Part shown: positions 52,589 through 64,000 of the stretch, one piece after another
Position numbering within the stretch: the stretch's first letter is position 1
Layout of the letters: every line of letters starts with the position of its first letter
From: Cacajao melanocephalus
Lineage: Eukaryota > Chordata > Mammalia > Primates > Pitheciidae
NCBI GenBank assembly: GCA_963573385.1
Contig: CAUYLG010048087.1
Span: 118,556-182,555 of the forward strand
Reading direction: 5' to 3'
Length of the DNA stretch: 64,000 nucleotides
Translations under genes and position numbers: made by a program
The notes under the pieces: generated by a model
The model's database searches: none
The model's input: the letters and a program-made list of their open reading frames with translations, nothing else
What the model was told of the DNA's origin: nothing

Positions 52589-52995
52589 TGACTTTTTTAG
52601 TATTTTTTTAGTGAAATATTAGTGTAATACAGTATTAAAACATTTCCATCACCAAAAGATTTTTTGTGTCCATTTGCAGTCACTCTCTGTTCTTACCTCC
52701 AGGACTTAGGCAACCACCAATTGACTTTCTGCCTCTTTAAATGTACTTTTCTGGGCATTTCATATAAATAGAATCATGTATATGGTCTTTTTCATATGTC
52801 TTCTTTCATTGAGCATGTTTTGGAGATTCATCCATGTTGTAGCATGTATCAGTAGTTTGTTCCTCTATATTGCTGAATAGTATTTCACTATGTGGATATC
52901 ATTTATTGTTAATCCAACTACCAGCTGATGAACATTTGAATTATTTCCACTTTGAGCTATTATAAATAGTGCTCCTGCAAATTCTCTGGGGTTTT

Positions 52996-54129
52996 TAAAG
53001 CATTTAGTTGTGTACTGTTTGGGACAGTCTATCTATAGTCATATGTATTAATTGGGATCCTTAAAAATGAGAAAAATACCAGCCTATCATATTCTTCCTG
53101 TTCTACATTGCCTTATAGATGTCACAAGAATGCATATTATACTTTATTTGATTGATTTATTCGTTGATAAGCTGAAGAATAAAAGAATGAATTAAAGTAA
53201 CAATGCAGTTTGCACATACTATTAAAATAGTCTAAGAAATAGCAGACAAGGATCAATCTTCTGTATAATAATTTAATGAAAACTAATTAGAAACACTCAT
53301 GTGCTAGGCTTCTACGTTTGTTATATATAACTTCCTCAGATACCTCAGGATCATTTCCTTAAGATAAAGCCTGGCTTTTTACCACTCCAATTTGGGAGGT
53401 AGGAAACCGGGATGTTGTAACCTATGCTAAGTTCTCCTACTAATAAGTGCATACTAACCAAAACAGATTAATTTGTTCAATTAAGTGTGCAACTTTGAAT
53501 TCTAAAGATTTAATTAAGTTCAAGGATTTTACTCTGATTCACCAAAGTATGTGAATGCCTGGAATAAAATGGGCTGAATTGGGTGTCCTTCCTTAGCATG
53601 AATTCATTATGAGCTCATAGACTGAAAGGTAGTGTTATTTCTCTGTAGTCCTAAGTGGATTAATGGAGTACTCTGCAGGAAATAGGAATCAATTAATCTC
53701 TTTACTGACAGAAACTAGAGTTAAGGGTGATAAAGTATGTGTACTCAGTAGCATGCATTTGTGACAATGATGGCAGATTGTGAGCAATTTGACAAGCATA
53801 TTCAAGTGAAATGTACGGCCCTCAAAAGCTCACCAGGACAGTCCTATAAACAGAGTGCCAAGGCGAAATAGATAAAACTTTTTGGTATAGGAAGATTCGT
53901 CCAATGATGTAAAAAGGGGAAATAATTCAATAAACAAGTCATAGGTTCTACATGAAATGCACAGCATTTCCTTCCCTCTATCTTTCCATCTTCTCTGAAA
54001 AAGTTAATTCAAATAATTGCACAAAATCACAGAAGTTGTTAAGATGCAGGCTATAGAGAAAATCAGGAACAGCAGCAGAATCAAATTCTCTGTCCCTTTA
54101 CCCATCTTGTCTCTATGCATTTGGCTGTA
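52996..54129. other. CHL1-like intron, nothing recognised
   Basis: No gene or nameable repeat is visible. Confidence 0.4.
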
Positions 54130-54395
54130 CCATGCAAAGTGAAAGTATTTGAGGAGTAGCCAATATGTATTGAGTAATTTTTAAGTGCTTGGTCTTATTT
54201 TAATCAATTTTCATGACATATTTACATTTCAACATAAATCAAATTAGTTAGGTATAATTATATTTCCCATTTATGAATAAAGACACTGAAACATATTAAG
54301 TAGCAGGTTCAAAGATCACATAGAAAGAGATGAGGCCAGGACTCAGGCCCAAGCAGCTGACTTCAGTGTTTATGGATAACCTGATGCTCCCTGTG
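54130..54395 (-). repeat. MIR element (antisense)
   Basis: 'tattgagtaatttttaagtg', 'tatttcccatttatgaataa', 'agacactgaaacatattaag' and 'gaggccaggactcaggccca' are the reverse-complement MIR in order. Confidence 0.75.
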
Positions 54396-57300
54396 TTACC
54401 TATAGTTTGATGATTCAGGTAACACATCCTATAGATGAGCAAAAAGGCATTGTACTTCCTTGTTGAAAATACCTTGATAGTAGAGTACCAGAATCATCTA
54501 GAAATAGGAAAATATAAGGAATTGTCCTATTTTATTCCCTGAGTGCCAGAGAAAGATAATCTGTAGCGTTGTGTGACATGGTAGTGGTTAAGATGCCAGT
54601 GGTTTCTTCATCAAAGTGGTGAGTTAGCGTCAATTGTATTTAGTTAAATTTCCCTGATGCCATTTCACTACTATTCTTCACTATTAAGCATGTTGGCATG
54701 ATGCAATTACACAGCTTAGATTTTATTATATCCCTATCCTTAAGAAGCTTCTACCCTGGTGAGGCATTTGAGGAGTCCAAATAGATGAATTCAAAGGATT
54801 CTCAGATGCCAAAGGAAAACAAATGAGATAAAGAAAGTTAAATATATTGGTCTGAATCTTTGTAACCAGTTAGTTTTCTAATGCCTAGGCTAGAACCTAG
54901 TTTATCCTTTGAATATCCTGTAAATATAAATTCTGTTTTCAGACGTCGTCTTTATTTCAGGAATGAAGATGTTATTTTTCTGTACATTTCGTTGAAATAA
55001 TTGGGATGATGAGTTTTCAGAACTCATTGACAGCACCTAAAGCCATAGAGCTCCTGCAAATTTTGTATTTGCAGGTTGGTTATGCCTTAATAGTTCTGGT
55101 ATTAAGACTAATGTGCAGCTAACTTGTCTGTAGGAAAGTTTTTCCATGATAGATTTTTAACTGGGAAGTTTTCAAGAACCTAGGTATGAATATATTTGAA
55201 TGTCACTTATACCCTTGGAGTTAGTTGTTGCTAGAAATCTGTCTATGACACTGAACAATAAATGTGAAAGCCTATTGGAGAAGAGTGAAAAGATTGATGC
55301 TGTGATATGCTTGCTTTGTTGATGCAAATAGATTAATAGTGGCATTATATAGAAAGGAAATTGATCTCATCTAGACTTGGTTATAATGGGATTTCCAAAC
55401 ATTCTTAAAGTTCTGCTTAGGTAGACTGTTATGTGCAAGTTGACTCTGATCCCTTTGCAGAGAGGCCATTCAGGATCAAGTCCAGTCTTGAGACAAAATA
55501 AAGTGATTTTGGTTTTGGTGTCATGAAGTATCCATGTGAATATAATGGCAAGATAAAGGAATGTAGTTGCCTCATATACAAAAACAATTATCGTTTTTAA
55601 TTTACTTTTAAAAGTATTACAGTTATCCAAACTCAAAAATGCTAATGTTTATCACCAGATAAACACAGTAAATGCCACTGGTAGGAGTTATTTTTAAATG
55701 GAGTCATCTCTTTATTTGAATTAAGGTAGACTTCATGTCTTCTGTTGTGTTATAGTAATTAAATTTCATATTTATCTGTTAATGTTAAAATTTTCACTTT
55801 TTATCATGACATCAAACTCAGTAAATAGTTTCAAAGTCAAAGGGTAAGACACAAAACAATCCTGCAAAATTAATATCTTTTATATCTCTTCTAAAACCTT
55901 AAATTAATTGTTGTATAAGTATGCATCCCTGTTTTCCAATATTAATTTCATATTTAGTTAAAAACTGTTCTGAAGATTTATGGCATGTGGTAAAGGTTTT
56001 GGCAGAGTAATAAATTGTCTTTTCTTTTTTATTGTTGGTGCCTTAGAAGCCAATTGAAACACAAATTACATTTTCAGAATTAGAATTGTATAATATAGAT
56101 TTAATTAATGCAAGAATGACTAATGCTTCACTGGCAGTACTGTATGTTCGAATTGCTAGATTTTTTTGAATGCTCTCAGGGAGCAGCTCTCCAATTAGGG
56201 ATTTATACATCTTATTAATTAACTACTTTAGAATAGATATTATCCAGTGAACTGTGTATTCGTATCAGGCACTGTAGAGTTTGCTTGTTAGGGAAGTGGG
56301 GTACATGCCCTTTCCATTTTCTAATCCATATTTTACTTCCTCTGCTGCCCCTTGTATCTGAGTATAAATAGATTCACCAACTACTCAACAGCACCACTAA
56401 CTTCAATGCCAGTGTTTACTGGGCTTAAGTTATAGCAAATAAAACTAAACAAGTAATTTGAATTTGGAGATTTGAGTACATAAACATTTTGCATATTACT
56501 ATGCCTTATGTATGTAAGGTATGCTTTCCAAACAACCAAAATGTTTTCCATAACATTTGTTGTCAGTCAAAGCTGAGACTTTACCAAATAGCTGGTGTGA
56601 TATTTTATCTACAAGCTCTTAATGTAGTGAATGTACTAAGCATACTTTCTTGACATTTGAGGGAAATTTCATGCTACCTATAGCAAAAATGTGATTGAAA
56701 GATGGTTGTTATTTGAAAAATATTTCCAGAGACTTTCTAAAAGAAATCTCATAGAATGAGTTGAGCAAGAGGGAATCCACTAAAGGACTGTCACATGGCT
56801 GAATGTATAAAGAGAACCATAGTCTGCTTTCCGAAATTGCAAAGGCAGTGTAATAACCACACTGCCCCCTGCAATGTTAAGCTTTGAAAGGTTCTTGAAT
56901 TTAGACAAAAAGCAATTCACTGTAACCAGCTGGTGCATCCATAAGAGAAATGTCAGCAAATTCCCTCAACCTCTAAAGGCATGGGTGGGGGTTGAGGGGC
57001 TGTAAGACAAATATATAGAAAGCACAAAGCTTCTAAAGAAGAAATTTTACAGTAAATGAGTAAACCTTTAGATTTCTAAGAACAATGGAAATCGACTATG
57101 AATCACAATTTAAGAATGAAATGTAAAAATAGAATACCTCCTAATGAATTCCATCAAGTCGGGACTGTTACAAATACTTTCCTAACATCTGTCTCCTCCA
57201 CAAAAGCCCGTGTAATTCTCTAATGCAAATTCTCCCAACAAAAGTTGAAAGGCATCAATATAATGTTCAGGCAGAATACATTTTGAATATCCTTATAAAT

Positions 57301-58059
57301 ATCAGTGCTTTCATAGAAATATTAAACTTTGGTGTTGGATTTCACATTCTGCACAATTCTGACTTATATTCTGATTATAAGTGCATTGCTTTTTTAAGAA
57401 ATTGATTCCAGTGTGGGGAGGAAACAATAGGTTGAGATATTGGCAAGTCTTATTTCCTACATCAATTCCATTTCATTTAAGTTTTTACTTACTGGGAGTA
57501 ATTTCAATGTGGATGGCTCTTTTTGCAACTTAAAGTGGTCAAATTTGGCTTTTCATTGTGTTCTTACCATTTTCTCCATATGGGCTTTGAATTTTTTATT
57601 TAGTGTGGTTAATGCTCTGAATGGAGTATTCGCCAATCACATTCAAGACTTTCCCAATAAAGCAAGAGCTAGAGAATATATAACTGCCCAAAGTGAAATC
57701 AGTGTTTGGAGAAAATGATTTCACATCTGTCAAAGCTAAAGCATGCAAATCCTGTGACTCTGGATTTGTATCTCTGCTCAGAGAAATATGTATAAGTATA
57801 TTATTGCCTTATTGTTGTCATATAACAAAAACATTATTGTCTGGGGTTTCAAAAGGCAGAAATATTTTTAAAGTTGTGTCAAGATACACACCAGTTTCTT
57901 AATAGTATTTATCTCTGCAGAGGAGGCGTAAGAACCAGGATCTGTGGCACAGCACTTATTAAAATTGCTCAGTTTTGAAGAAAATAATGCATTAAGATAT
58001 TTGCTGTTATAGTCAAAGTTAATTTTAAAATAACACATTAAAATGATTTTTTATACCAG
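54396..58059. other. CHL1-like intron, no gene seen
   Basis: Unremarkable AT-rich intron. Small frames at 57,223-57,902 (+) have no motif or splice context that would support a gene. Confidence 0.4.
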
Positions 58060-58182
58060 GTGTTCCAAAATTCCCAAAAGAAAATATTGACCCTCTTGAA
58101 GTGGAGGAGGGAGATCCAATTGTCCTCCCATGCAATCCTCCCAAAGGCCTCCCACCTTTACACATTTACTGGATGAATATTG
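58060..58182 (+). CDS. CHL1: CHL1-like exon: start of Ig domain 2
   Basis: The 123-bp exon lies between 'ttataccag' and 'aatattg|gtaagt'. The split Ser codon of the previous exon is completed by its first bases. It encodes residues 129-169, with [20 protein letters not shown], the first cysteine of Ig2 (Cys153) and the tryptophan (Trp166) of the Ig core. One change from recalled human CHL1 is seen (Lys137 to Asn). The next CHL1 exon should begin with ELEH-type sequence. I do not find it in the remaining 5.8 kb, where an LTR and an opposite-strand homeobox gene lie instead. Confidence 0.95.
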
Positions 58183-58977
58183 GTAAGTAATGCTCTGTTC
58201 CATCAAAAAAGGGGGGCATTTTCATTTTATCCATCATATCAATAACATAATGAATCCAAAAATTAACAAAAATAAAGATCTCTTAATTATTTTCATATTT
58301 GACGAGGAGAGGCTACTGATATGATGAAGTTTGTCTACGAAGAAAACACTTTCTATATTCTAAACAGTGCACTTGTCTTTGGAATATAGATCATGTGAAA
58401 GCTGAGGATGGCATGTGTCTGTGTTGCTAGCTTCATCTTTCTATTTCAGTAATGTTCTACCTGTTAAATGCAGTGACCCACTGAGAAATTAGTATTAACT
58501 TTTGTACTTATTTTTCCAAAAGCTTTACTGACTCTGATCTGAAATTCTAGCCTTGCAAGGTCTACTTCTAGCATATGCCTTAACAGTGCTCCCTACATGT
58601 TTTCTCATTGTGAACCATTGAGAAAAATGCTATTTGTACAGCACTCGAAAGAAAGCAAATAAAGCTACTCTTGGGTGCAGCCAATCATTCCAGCCTTCAG
58701 TTCACATAGAACCTTCCAGACTGCATCCAGAACAGTGAGATTAATATCACAGATAAAACTACTGAAGAGCTTTTTTTTTCTTTTAAAATCATGTTTTAAA
58801 TAAATGTGATCTCAGAAAATACAAATAATAATTAGCTCATTGTCTGCATTGACCAGTTTTCAGTTTAGCCAATGCAGATTGATAAGAGCAGAGGTAGAGA
58901 CTGAGATGGTAAACAGTGTGGGTAACCCCCCATATAGGCACCGAGAAAGGAGAGCTAAGCAGAATCCTGGCACAATT

Positions 58978-59105
58978 AGTGCCTAAAAAATATCTCAGTT
59001 TATAGTGTTACTACTCAATTATTTCCTGTTATATAATTCTTTATATATAATCTTATATTACTTCATAGAATGAGTGCCTAAAGAATATCTTACTACTCAA
59101 TTATT
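58978..59105 (+). repeat. Imperfect local duplication (~93-bp period)
   Basis: 'gtgcctaaaaaatatctcag' with 'ttactactcaattatttcc' recurs as 'gtgcctaaagaatatcttac' with 'tactcaattatttcc' about 93 bp later. It lies immediately 5' of the LTR. Confidence 0.75.
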
Positions 59106-59151
59106 TCCCTAAATATATATAATAATGTATCTTACTTCAAAGTCGGAGGAA

Positions 59152-60015
59152 TGCCTAGAGCAGACACGGTACAGAGCATGAATTAAGGAATAAGCAGCTT
59201 ATAGTTGGAAGAATGTCTGGAGCAGACACGGTGCAGAGCATGATTTAAGGGAAAAACAATTATACCAGGACAAGAATCCATGGCCCAGGCGGCAGCATTC
59301 AGTATGGAAAAGATACCCGCTGTATGGCAGGCTTGGGGCAAGAGCCACTCCTCCTGATAACGGAGTTGTAGGACCTTGCTCCAGTTCTTGTGGAAGGTTG
59401 ACCTCAGACCGGCAATCCTTTGAGCATCCGAAGGCTCACAACCCCTCCAGATAATCGCACCTTGGTGCCTGTGAACTTTATCAGCTCTTGTTATTGTGTT
59501 GCTCGAAAAGCATCCTCCTATAGAACTCATTGGAAGCTGCCAGCAGGTGGCGGTAGACCCTGACAGCTCTGTCACTGCTGGGTGACTAAAAGCATCCTCC
59601 TATAGATAGTCTTAGAAGTAGCATGCCCATAGATAAGAGATATTGCACACTGCATCCTCTTCACTGCGCACCGCCCACCTCCTTGCCTCGATGACCTAAT
59701 GCGGGTGGACCCCTTGCTGCGCACTGTCCACCTCCTAGCCTAGGTGACCTGATGGGGGTGGACCCCTTGTTTATTGCTCATGACCCTATCACTATCCTTA
59801 AAGATGACTTCAGTCACTGCCCTGCCCCCTAACCTATACCCAATAAATACAGACTTTTCTGGATATTCGGGCCCTCGCCTGTCTCTGCTTATGGGTGGTA
59901 TGGCCCCCTCTCAGCCCAGTTGCACTTTCTTTGTACTTCTGTGTCCTGTCTCTTTATTTCTCAGATCCTGTGCCTCAGCACAGCATAAGGGACACCCCAT
60001 GACCCTGTGGGGCCC
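59152..60015 (+). mobile_element. Solo LTR, class II (ERVK/HML-like)
   Basis: An LTR in sense orientation without internal genes or partner LTR. The 5' part holds a duplicated block ('gagcagacacggtacagagc' and 'gagcagacacggtgcagagc'). The U3 has repeated 'gcatcctcctatag' and 'gggtggaccccttg' units. A poly(A) signal AATAAA lies at about 59,840. The R/U5 part, 'tttctttgtacttctgtgtc' then 'tgtctctttatttctcagat', has the style of betaretrovirus-like HERV-K group LTRs. The end is near 'ggggcccttagccctgca'. The borders and family need a search. Confidence 0.7.
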
Positions 60016-60914
<899 letters not shown>

Positions 60915-62203
60915 GAAAATTTTGGAGAGTGAACAAGATGGTCTGGAAAAAAAGGCTTGGTTATGCAGGACCCAGAGAGTTTGTGGCTTGTCTATCTGGG
61001 ACAAAAGAGTACTGATGCCGTGGATATTGCCTTGCTATTTTAGCCTGCAGAGTTGAGCAAAATTGGGCCAAACTAGGTCTATATTCACTAAAAGTTACCT
61101 GCACCAGTTCTGCTGCTCATTTCCATCACAGCACTCACACTAACTGCAAAGCGAGGCTCATAACCTCATCTTGGATTTTCTTTTTGTTTTGGAAATTTTG
61201 CTCTTAATAAAACTCAAGTAATCTTAGTAATCTTTTGATCAAAACAAATAAATTTCATAAAACCCACCTCTTTAGACAGTCCCACCAAAATAATTCCTTA
61301 GCTGTTAGAGATTCCTCAAGAGAATATTCACTCATAAAGTTCAATTTGTGCCATTTTTTTCAAGGTATATATTTAAGTGTATGCAATTCTTCTTTAATCT
61401 TTTTACCCTTCTTAGGTGAGTGGAAGCTTATTCAAAGTCGTTCTTGTTTGTTCCAATTTTTAGACAAATTTCCAGTTTGCAAACCTGTCTCCCGCAACCC
61501 CCATAGTAATGTGAGCATATTTGGCAGTGTTTTTAGGCAGATATATCGAAGTATTCCAGGAAATTAAAATTTAGGGCTGCCACTTTCTACATGGTTTCAT
61601 CAGACACTTAAAAACAACAGCAGGGCCAGCAGGCACTTGGACTTTTAAGCTATCTCCTTCCCATCAGTCTCAGTGAATCTGAACATACATTGATTACTCA
61701 TATAGTGTGTTCGCTGTGTGTGTGACATTCCCTTACCCCAGTGCCTGAATATATACATTCACTCATTGAGCTAAGAACGTAGCCTGGCTTAAATATTTTA
61801 AATATAGTTGAACCTTCTCACATCCTAGTTCCTTGGTACATTAATTTGCATACTTCTAAGTCAGTCCGTCACAACGTACTTCCACATAGAAGTATTCTCT
61901 AAAGGATACCGTCATTAGAAAGAAGTGAACTTTATTTATACTCAATTTTGTACAGGAAATAGAAGTAGCAGTTTGGTATGTTTTATTTTTCCATTAGAAA
62001 GCATATTCCCTCTGGTAATGGGAAATTTCCATAAGCTGGGGTTTCCCTATCCCATTTTTCACCCTCTAAAGTTCAGAACTCACTTTGCAAACATAGAAAA
62101 GGCAACAAAAACAGGCCAACTTGAGAATGTGTAGAACAAAGGTATCCAAGGACTGAAGCAGGTGTCAGAGTGGCTACTCTGATCAATCGCTTTCATCAGG
62201 CTT
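60915..62203. other. Possible downstream part of the homeobox locus, no exon found
   Basis: I searched the - strand for homeodomain helix 3 (a WF-N-R motif) and saw none. The text is otherwise ordinary. Confidence 0.35.
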
Positions 62204-62209
62204 ACTGGC

Positions 62210-62255
62210 TTCCACTTTGGCTTCACTCACATCTATGCATATTGCCAGCTGCTTT
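62210..62255 (-). CDS. RHOX/PEPP-like homeobox exon (helix 2), donor abnormal
   Basis: On the - strand, 'ggttttcttccccag' is a strong acceptor before 62,255. The 46-bp exon continues the split Arg codon of the upstream exon. It encodes KQLAICIDVSEAKVE, homeodomain helix 2 and the turn, aligning with RELAENLGVTEDKVR of RHOXF1 as I recall it. Paired-like homeobox genes usually have a 46-bp exon here, ending before the VWF codons. At that place the sequence is 'gaagcca|gtaagc'. The only GT donor lies 4 bases further down (62,205-62,204), so a 50-bp exon would shift the frame. This suggests a pseudogene or changed splicing. Confidence 0.75.
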
Positions 62256-62482
62256 CTGGGGAAGAAAACCACAAAAGTTCAGTATTTAAACTTTTTCAGA
62301 ATTGCAAACGAAATGAAATACACTGATGAACATTTCATGCCCATTTGAGAATGTCTATTCTCCCAACCTGTCCAGCACAAGTTCCTGTGATGCCTAGAAC
62401 TAAGACTGCCTTAGGGATGGCTGTCCTTGGTGTGCAGAATTTAAGAGAGTGCTAAGACACTCGTGAGTCAAGATATTTCTGT

Positions 62483-62768
62483 CTCTCTGTCTATCTATCT
62501 ATTTAATTGTAGAGATAGGGTCTAGCTCTGTTGTCCAGGCTGGATGGGGATGACATGATCACAGTTCACTGAACCCATGAACACCTGGGCTCAAGCGATC
62601 CTTTGGAGTAGCTGTGACTACAGGTGTATGCCACCATGCCGATCTAATTTTTTAAATTTTTATGTAGAGACAGAGTGTCATTATATTGCTCAAGTGATCG
62701 CCTGGACTCAAGTGATCCTCCCGCCTCAGCCTCCCAGAGTGTTGAGATTACAGGCGTGAGCCACTGAA
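62483..62768 (-). mobile_element. Alu SINE (antisense), degraded, within the homeobox intron
   Basis: (TCTA)n, then 'gagatagggtctagctctgt', 'ttttaaatttttatgtagag', 'gcctcagcctcccagagtgt' and 'attacaggcgtgagccactg'. It lies between the two homeobox exons. Confidence 0.85.
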
Positions 62769-63195
62769 AGAGGCCCAAAGATTACTAACTGTTAAGGCGT
62801 AACTTAAAAAACCAAGACCAATGAAAAACAAAATCCACAGTAACCAAATTGTTAAAGTGTTCAATAAAGGATAAGATCCAACCCTGCACGACTCAACTCT
62901 CCTCACCCCGATGGCAATCGCGATTCCGAGAAAACATTTCCAGAACAGGAGTCTGGCCAAAGTTTCCTGGCTTGATTCGTTTCTATATTGTGGGAAAAAT
63001 ACCTTAATGCCCAATGCCCAGTAGGCATCGCCTCCATCCCACAGCTCAAGAGCAGGCTTACTCCAGAGGCCTTGAGCCCCATATGTAGCTTTTGACTCTG
63101 GAGGGGAGGGAAAGAGACTGGGGCAGAGCCAAAAGCGTCCCAGAAAGAGCCCTAGCGTCCTGGAGAACTGGGCAGCTCCAGAGCAAGCCGCTTAC

Positions 63196-63538
63196 CTAGT
63201 GAACACGTCGGGATATTGAGAGCGCCGGAAAATGCTCTCTAGCTCCTTCAGCTGCAACCTGCTGAATCCAACGGGGACAAAGGGATGCTGCTGATCTTGG
63301 GGCTGTGGCTCAGAGGAGGAGGAGTCCTGGGCCGACTCCTCAGGCTGCTGCCGCCAGGACTCTTGGTGGCCACTGCAGGCCTTCTGGTTCTCGGTGAACA
63401 TGGGGTCAGCCTCTTCAGGGCAGACGTGACTTTCTTTTTCTGCTCCCACTCCCTGCTCGGGTTCAGACCCTATTTTCTTCTCATTGTCTCCTCCTGCTTC
63501 AGTCACCTCAGTCACCGAGGTCTCTATAGCCTTTACAT
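63196..63538 (-). CDS. RHOX/PEPP-like homeobox exon (acidic region and homeodomain helix 1)
   Basis: Bounded by acceptor 'cctgttttccag' (- strand, before 63,538) and donor 'actag|gtaagc' at 63,196. The 343-bp exon is fully open, with 113 codons between two split codons. It starts VKAIETSVTEVTEAGGDNEK, resembling DMNAMVLSLTEEVKE of human RHOXF2. It then has a Glu/Gln/Ser-rich stretch with SEPEQGVGAEKES, and ends in GFSRLQLKELESIFRRSQYP followed by DVFTR. The last part is the N-terminal half of a paired-like homeodomain. RHOX/PEPP proteins are reproductive-tract transcription factors that bind DNA through that domain. The sequence is not RHOXF1, RHOXF2 or ESX1 as I know them, though all three align. 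Exon 1 would lie beyond 64,000. Confidence 0.85.
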
Positions 63539-63549
63539 CTGGAAAACAG

Positions 63550-64000
63550 GAAAGGCAAAGTGGAAAGGAGAGACCTCCCTAAAGAGAGGGGAGAAAGGAG
63601 AGAGGAGAGGAGAGAGAGGAGAGAGGGGAGAGAGGGGAGAGGGGGGAGAGGGAAGATAGGGGAGGGGGGAGAGGTGGGGGGGAGAGGTGGGAGAGAGGGG
63701 AGAGAGTGGAGGGGACAGAGGGGGAGAGGGAGGAGGAGAGGGGAGAGAGGGGAGAGGAGATGGGTAAGGGGGGGGAGAGAGGGGAGACAAGAGAGAGGGG
63801 AGAGGGGAAAGAGAGATATCAGGGCATTGGGCCCAGAGAGAGGGGAGGGGGAGGGGGAAGTGAGGATGCGGGAGAGGGGAGAGGGGAGAGGCGGAGCGGG
63901 AAGTGGAAGGGGGAGAGGGGGAGGAGGAGCAGGGGGAGGAGGGAGAGAGAGATATCAGGGAAGAGAGAGGAGAGAGAGAGATATAAGGGCATTGGGCCCT
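63550..64000 (+). repeat. Long purine (GA/GGA) tract with embedded repeat unit
   Basis: More than 400 bp almost free of pyrimidines on the + strand. A unit 'gagagatatcagggcattgg' with 'gccc' is at 63,811-63,834. A shortened copy is at 63,945-63,960, and a near-complete one ('gatataagggcattgggccc') at 63,976-63,999. It lies in the intron upstream of the homeobox exon. It may form triplex or G-rich structures and could be a collapsed assembly region. Confidence 0.9.

Larger units (their letters stand above)
52160..52995 (-). repeat. L1M 3'-region fragment (antisense), carrying two Alu pieces
   Basis: Flanking and following the Alu pieces are 'agtatcatttacatatcata', 'acatttccatcaccaaaaga', 'tttcatataaatagaatcat', 'ggagattcatccatgttgta' and 'gagctattataaatagtgct'. 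This is the reverse complement of an old L1 3' region. Confidence 0.75.

Noticed and set aside
59183..59575. 130-codon - strand frame
   Set aside because: It lies within the LTR, antisense to it, and has no viral or cellular motif.
62748..63014. 88-codon hydrophobic frame on the - strand
   Set aside because: It lies in the intron between the two homeobox exons, partly in an Alu, and lacks splice or start context.
63533..63790. Proline/serine-rich frame on the - strand and Gly/Arg/Glu frame on the + strand
   Set aside because: Both are direct translations of the purine tract, beyond the splice acceptor of the homeobox exon.

Overview
This is primate nuclear DNA: AT-rich, intron-dominated and dense in interspersed repeats. 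About 18 Alu copies or fragments fix the order as primate. Around them lie L1, MIR, L2, MER5A, MADE1 and MaLR/ERV long terminal repeats, a U6 snRNA pseudogene and a processed ribosomal-protein pseudogene. No bacterial-type genes, operons or CRISPR arrays are present. Most open reading frames over 60 codons are chance or lie inside repeats.

Genes. (1) Four consecutive coding exons on the + strand (39,287-39,472; 45,834-45,939; 48,023-48,210; 58,060-58,182) encode residues 1-169 of CHL1, the L1-family neural cell adhesion molecule: signal peptide, first Ig domain and start of the second. Splice sites and phases are intact and there is no stop codon. The signal-peptide exon differs from the human protein I recall at about 10 of 30 residues, against 6 of 139 in the other three exons. 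(2) On the - strand, two exons of a PEPP/RHOX-type homeobox gene lie at 63,196-63,538 and 62,210-62,255. They carry an acidic N-terminal region and homeodomain helices 1-2. The downstream exon has lost a normal donor at the expected place, so the gene may be a relic or spliced differently. RHOX/PEPP genes are X-linked in mammals I know, while human CHL1 is on 3p26. Their juxtaposition suggests a duplicated CHL1 segment, a relocated homeobox gene, or an assembly join.

Layout. 1-39 kb: no confirmed gene, probably the 5' intronic part of the CHL1-like unit. It holds MIR, L2, L1 and Alu copies, a U6 pseudogene (6.4 kb), an ERV1-type solo LTR (9.9-10.5 kb), an MST LTR (15.5-15.9 kb) and an RPS8 processed pseudogene (28.4-29.1 kb). 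39-58.2 kb: the CHL1-like exons, with introns containing L1 remnants and an L1 3' end inverted by twin priming (44.4-44.7 kb). 59.1-60.0 kb: a class II (ERVK-like) solo LTR. 60-64 kb: the homeobox exons on the opposite strand, ending in a long purine-rich GA tract within that gene's first visible intron.

Repeat family names and comparisons with human proteins rest on recalled consensus sequences, not on searches. Boundaries of old repeats are approximate.
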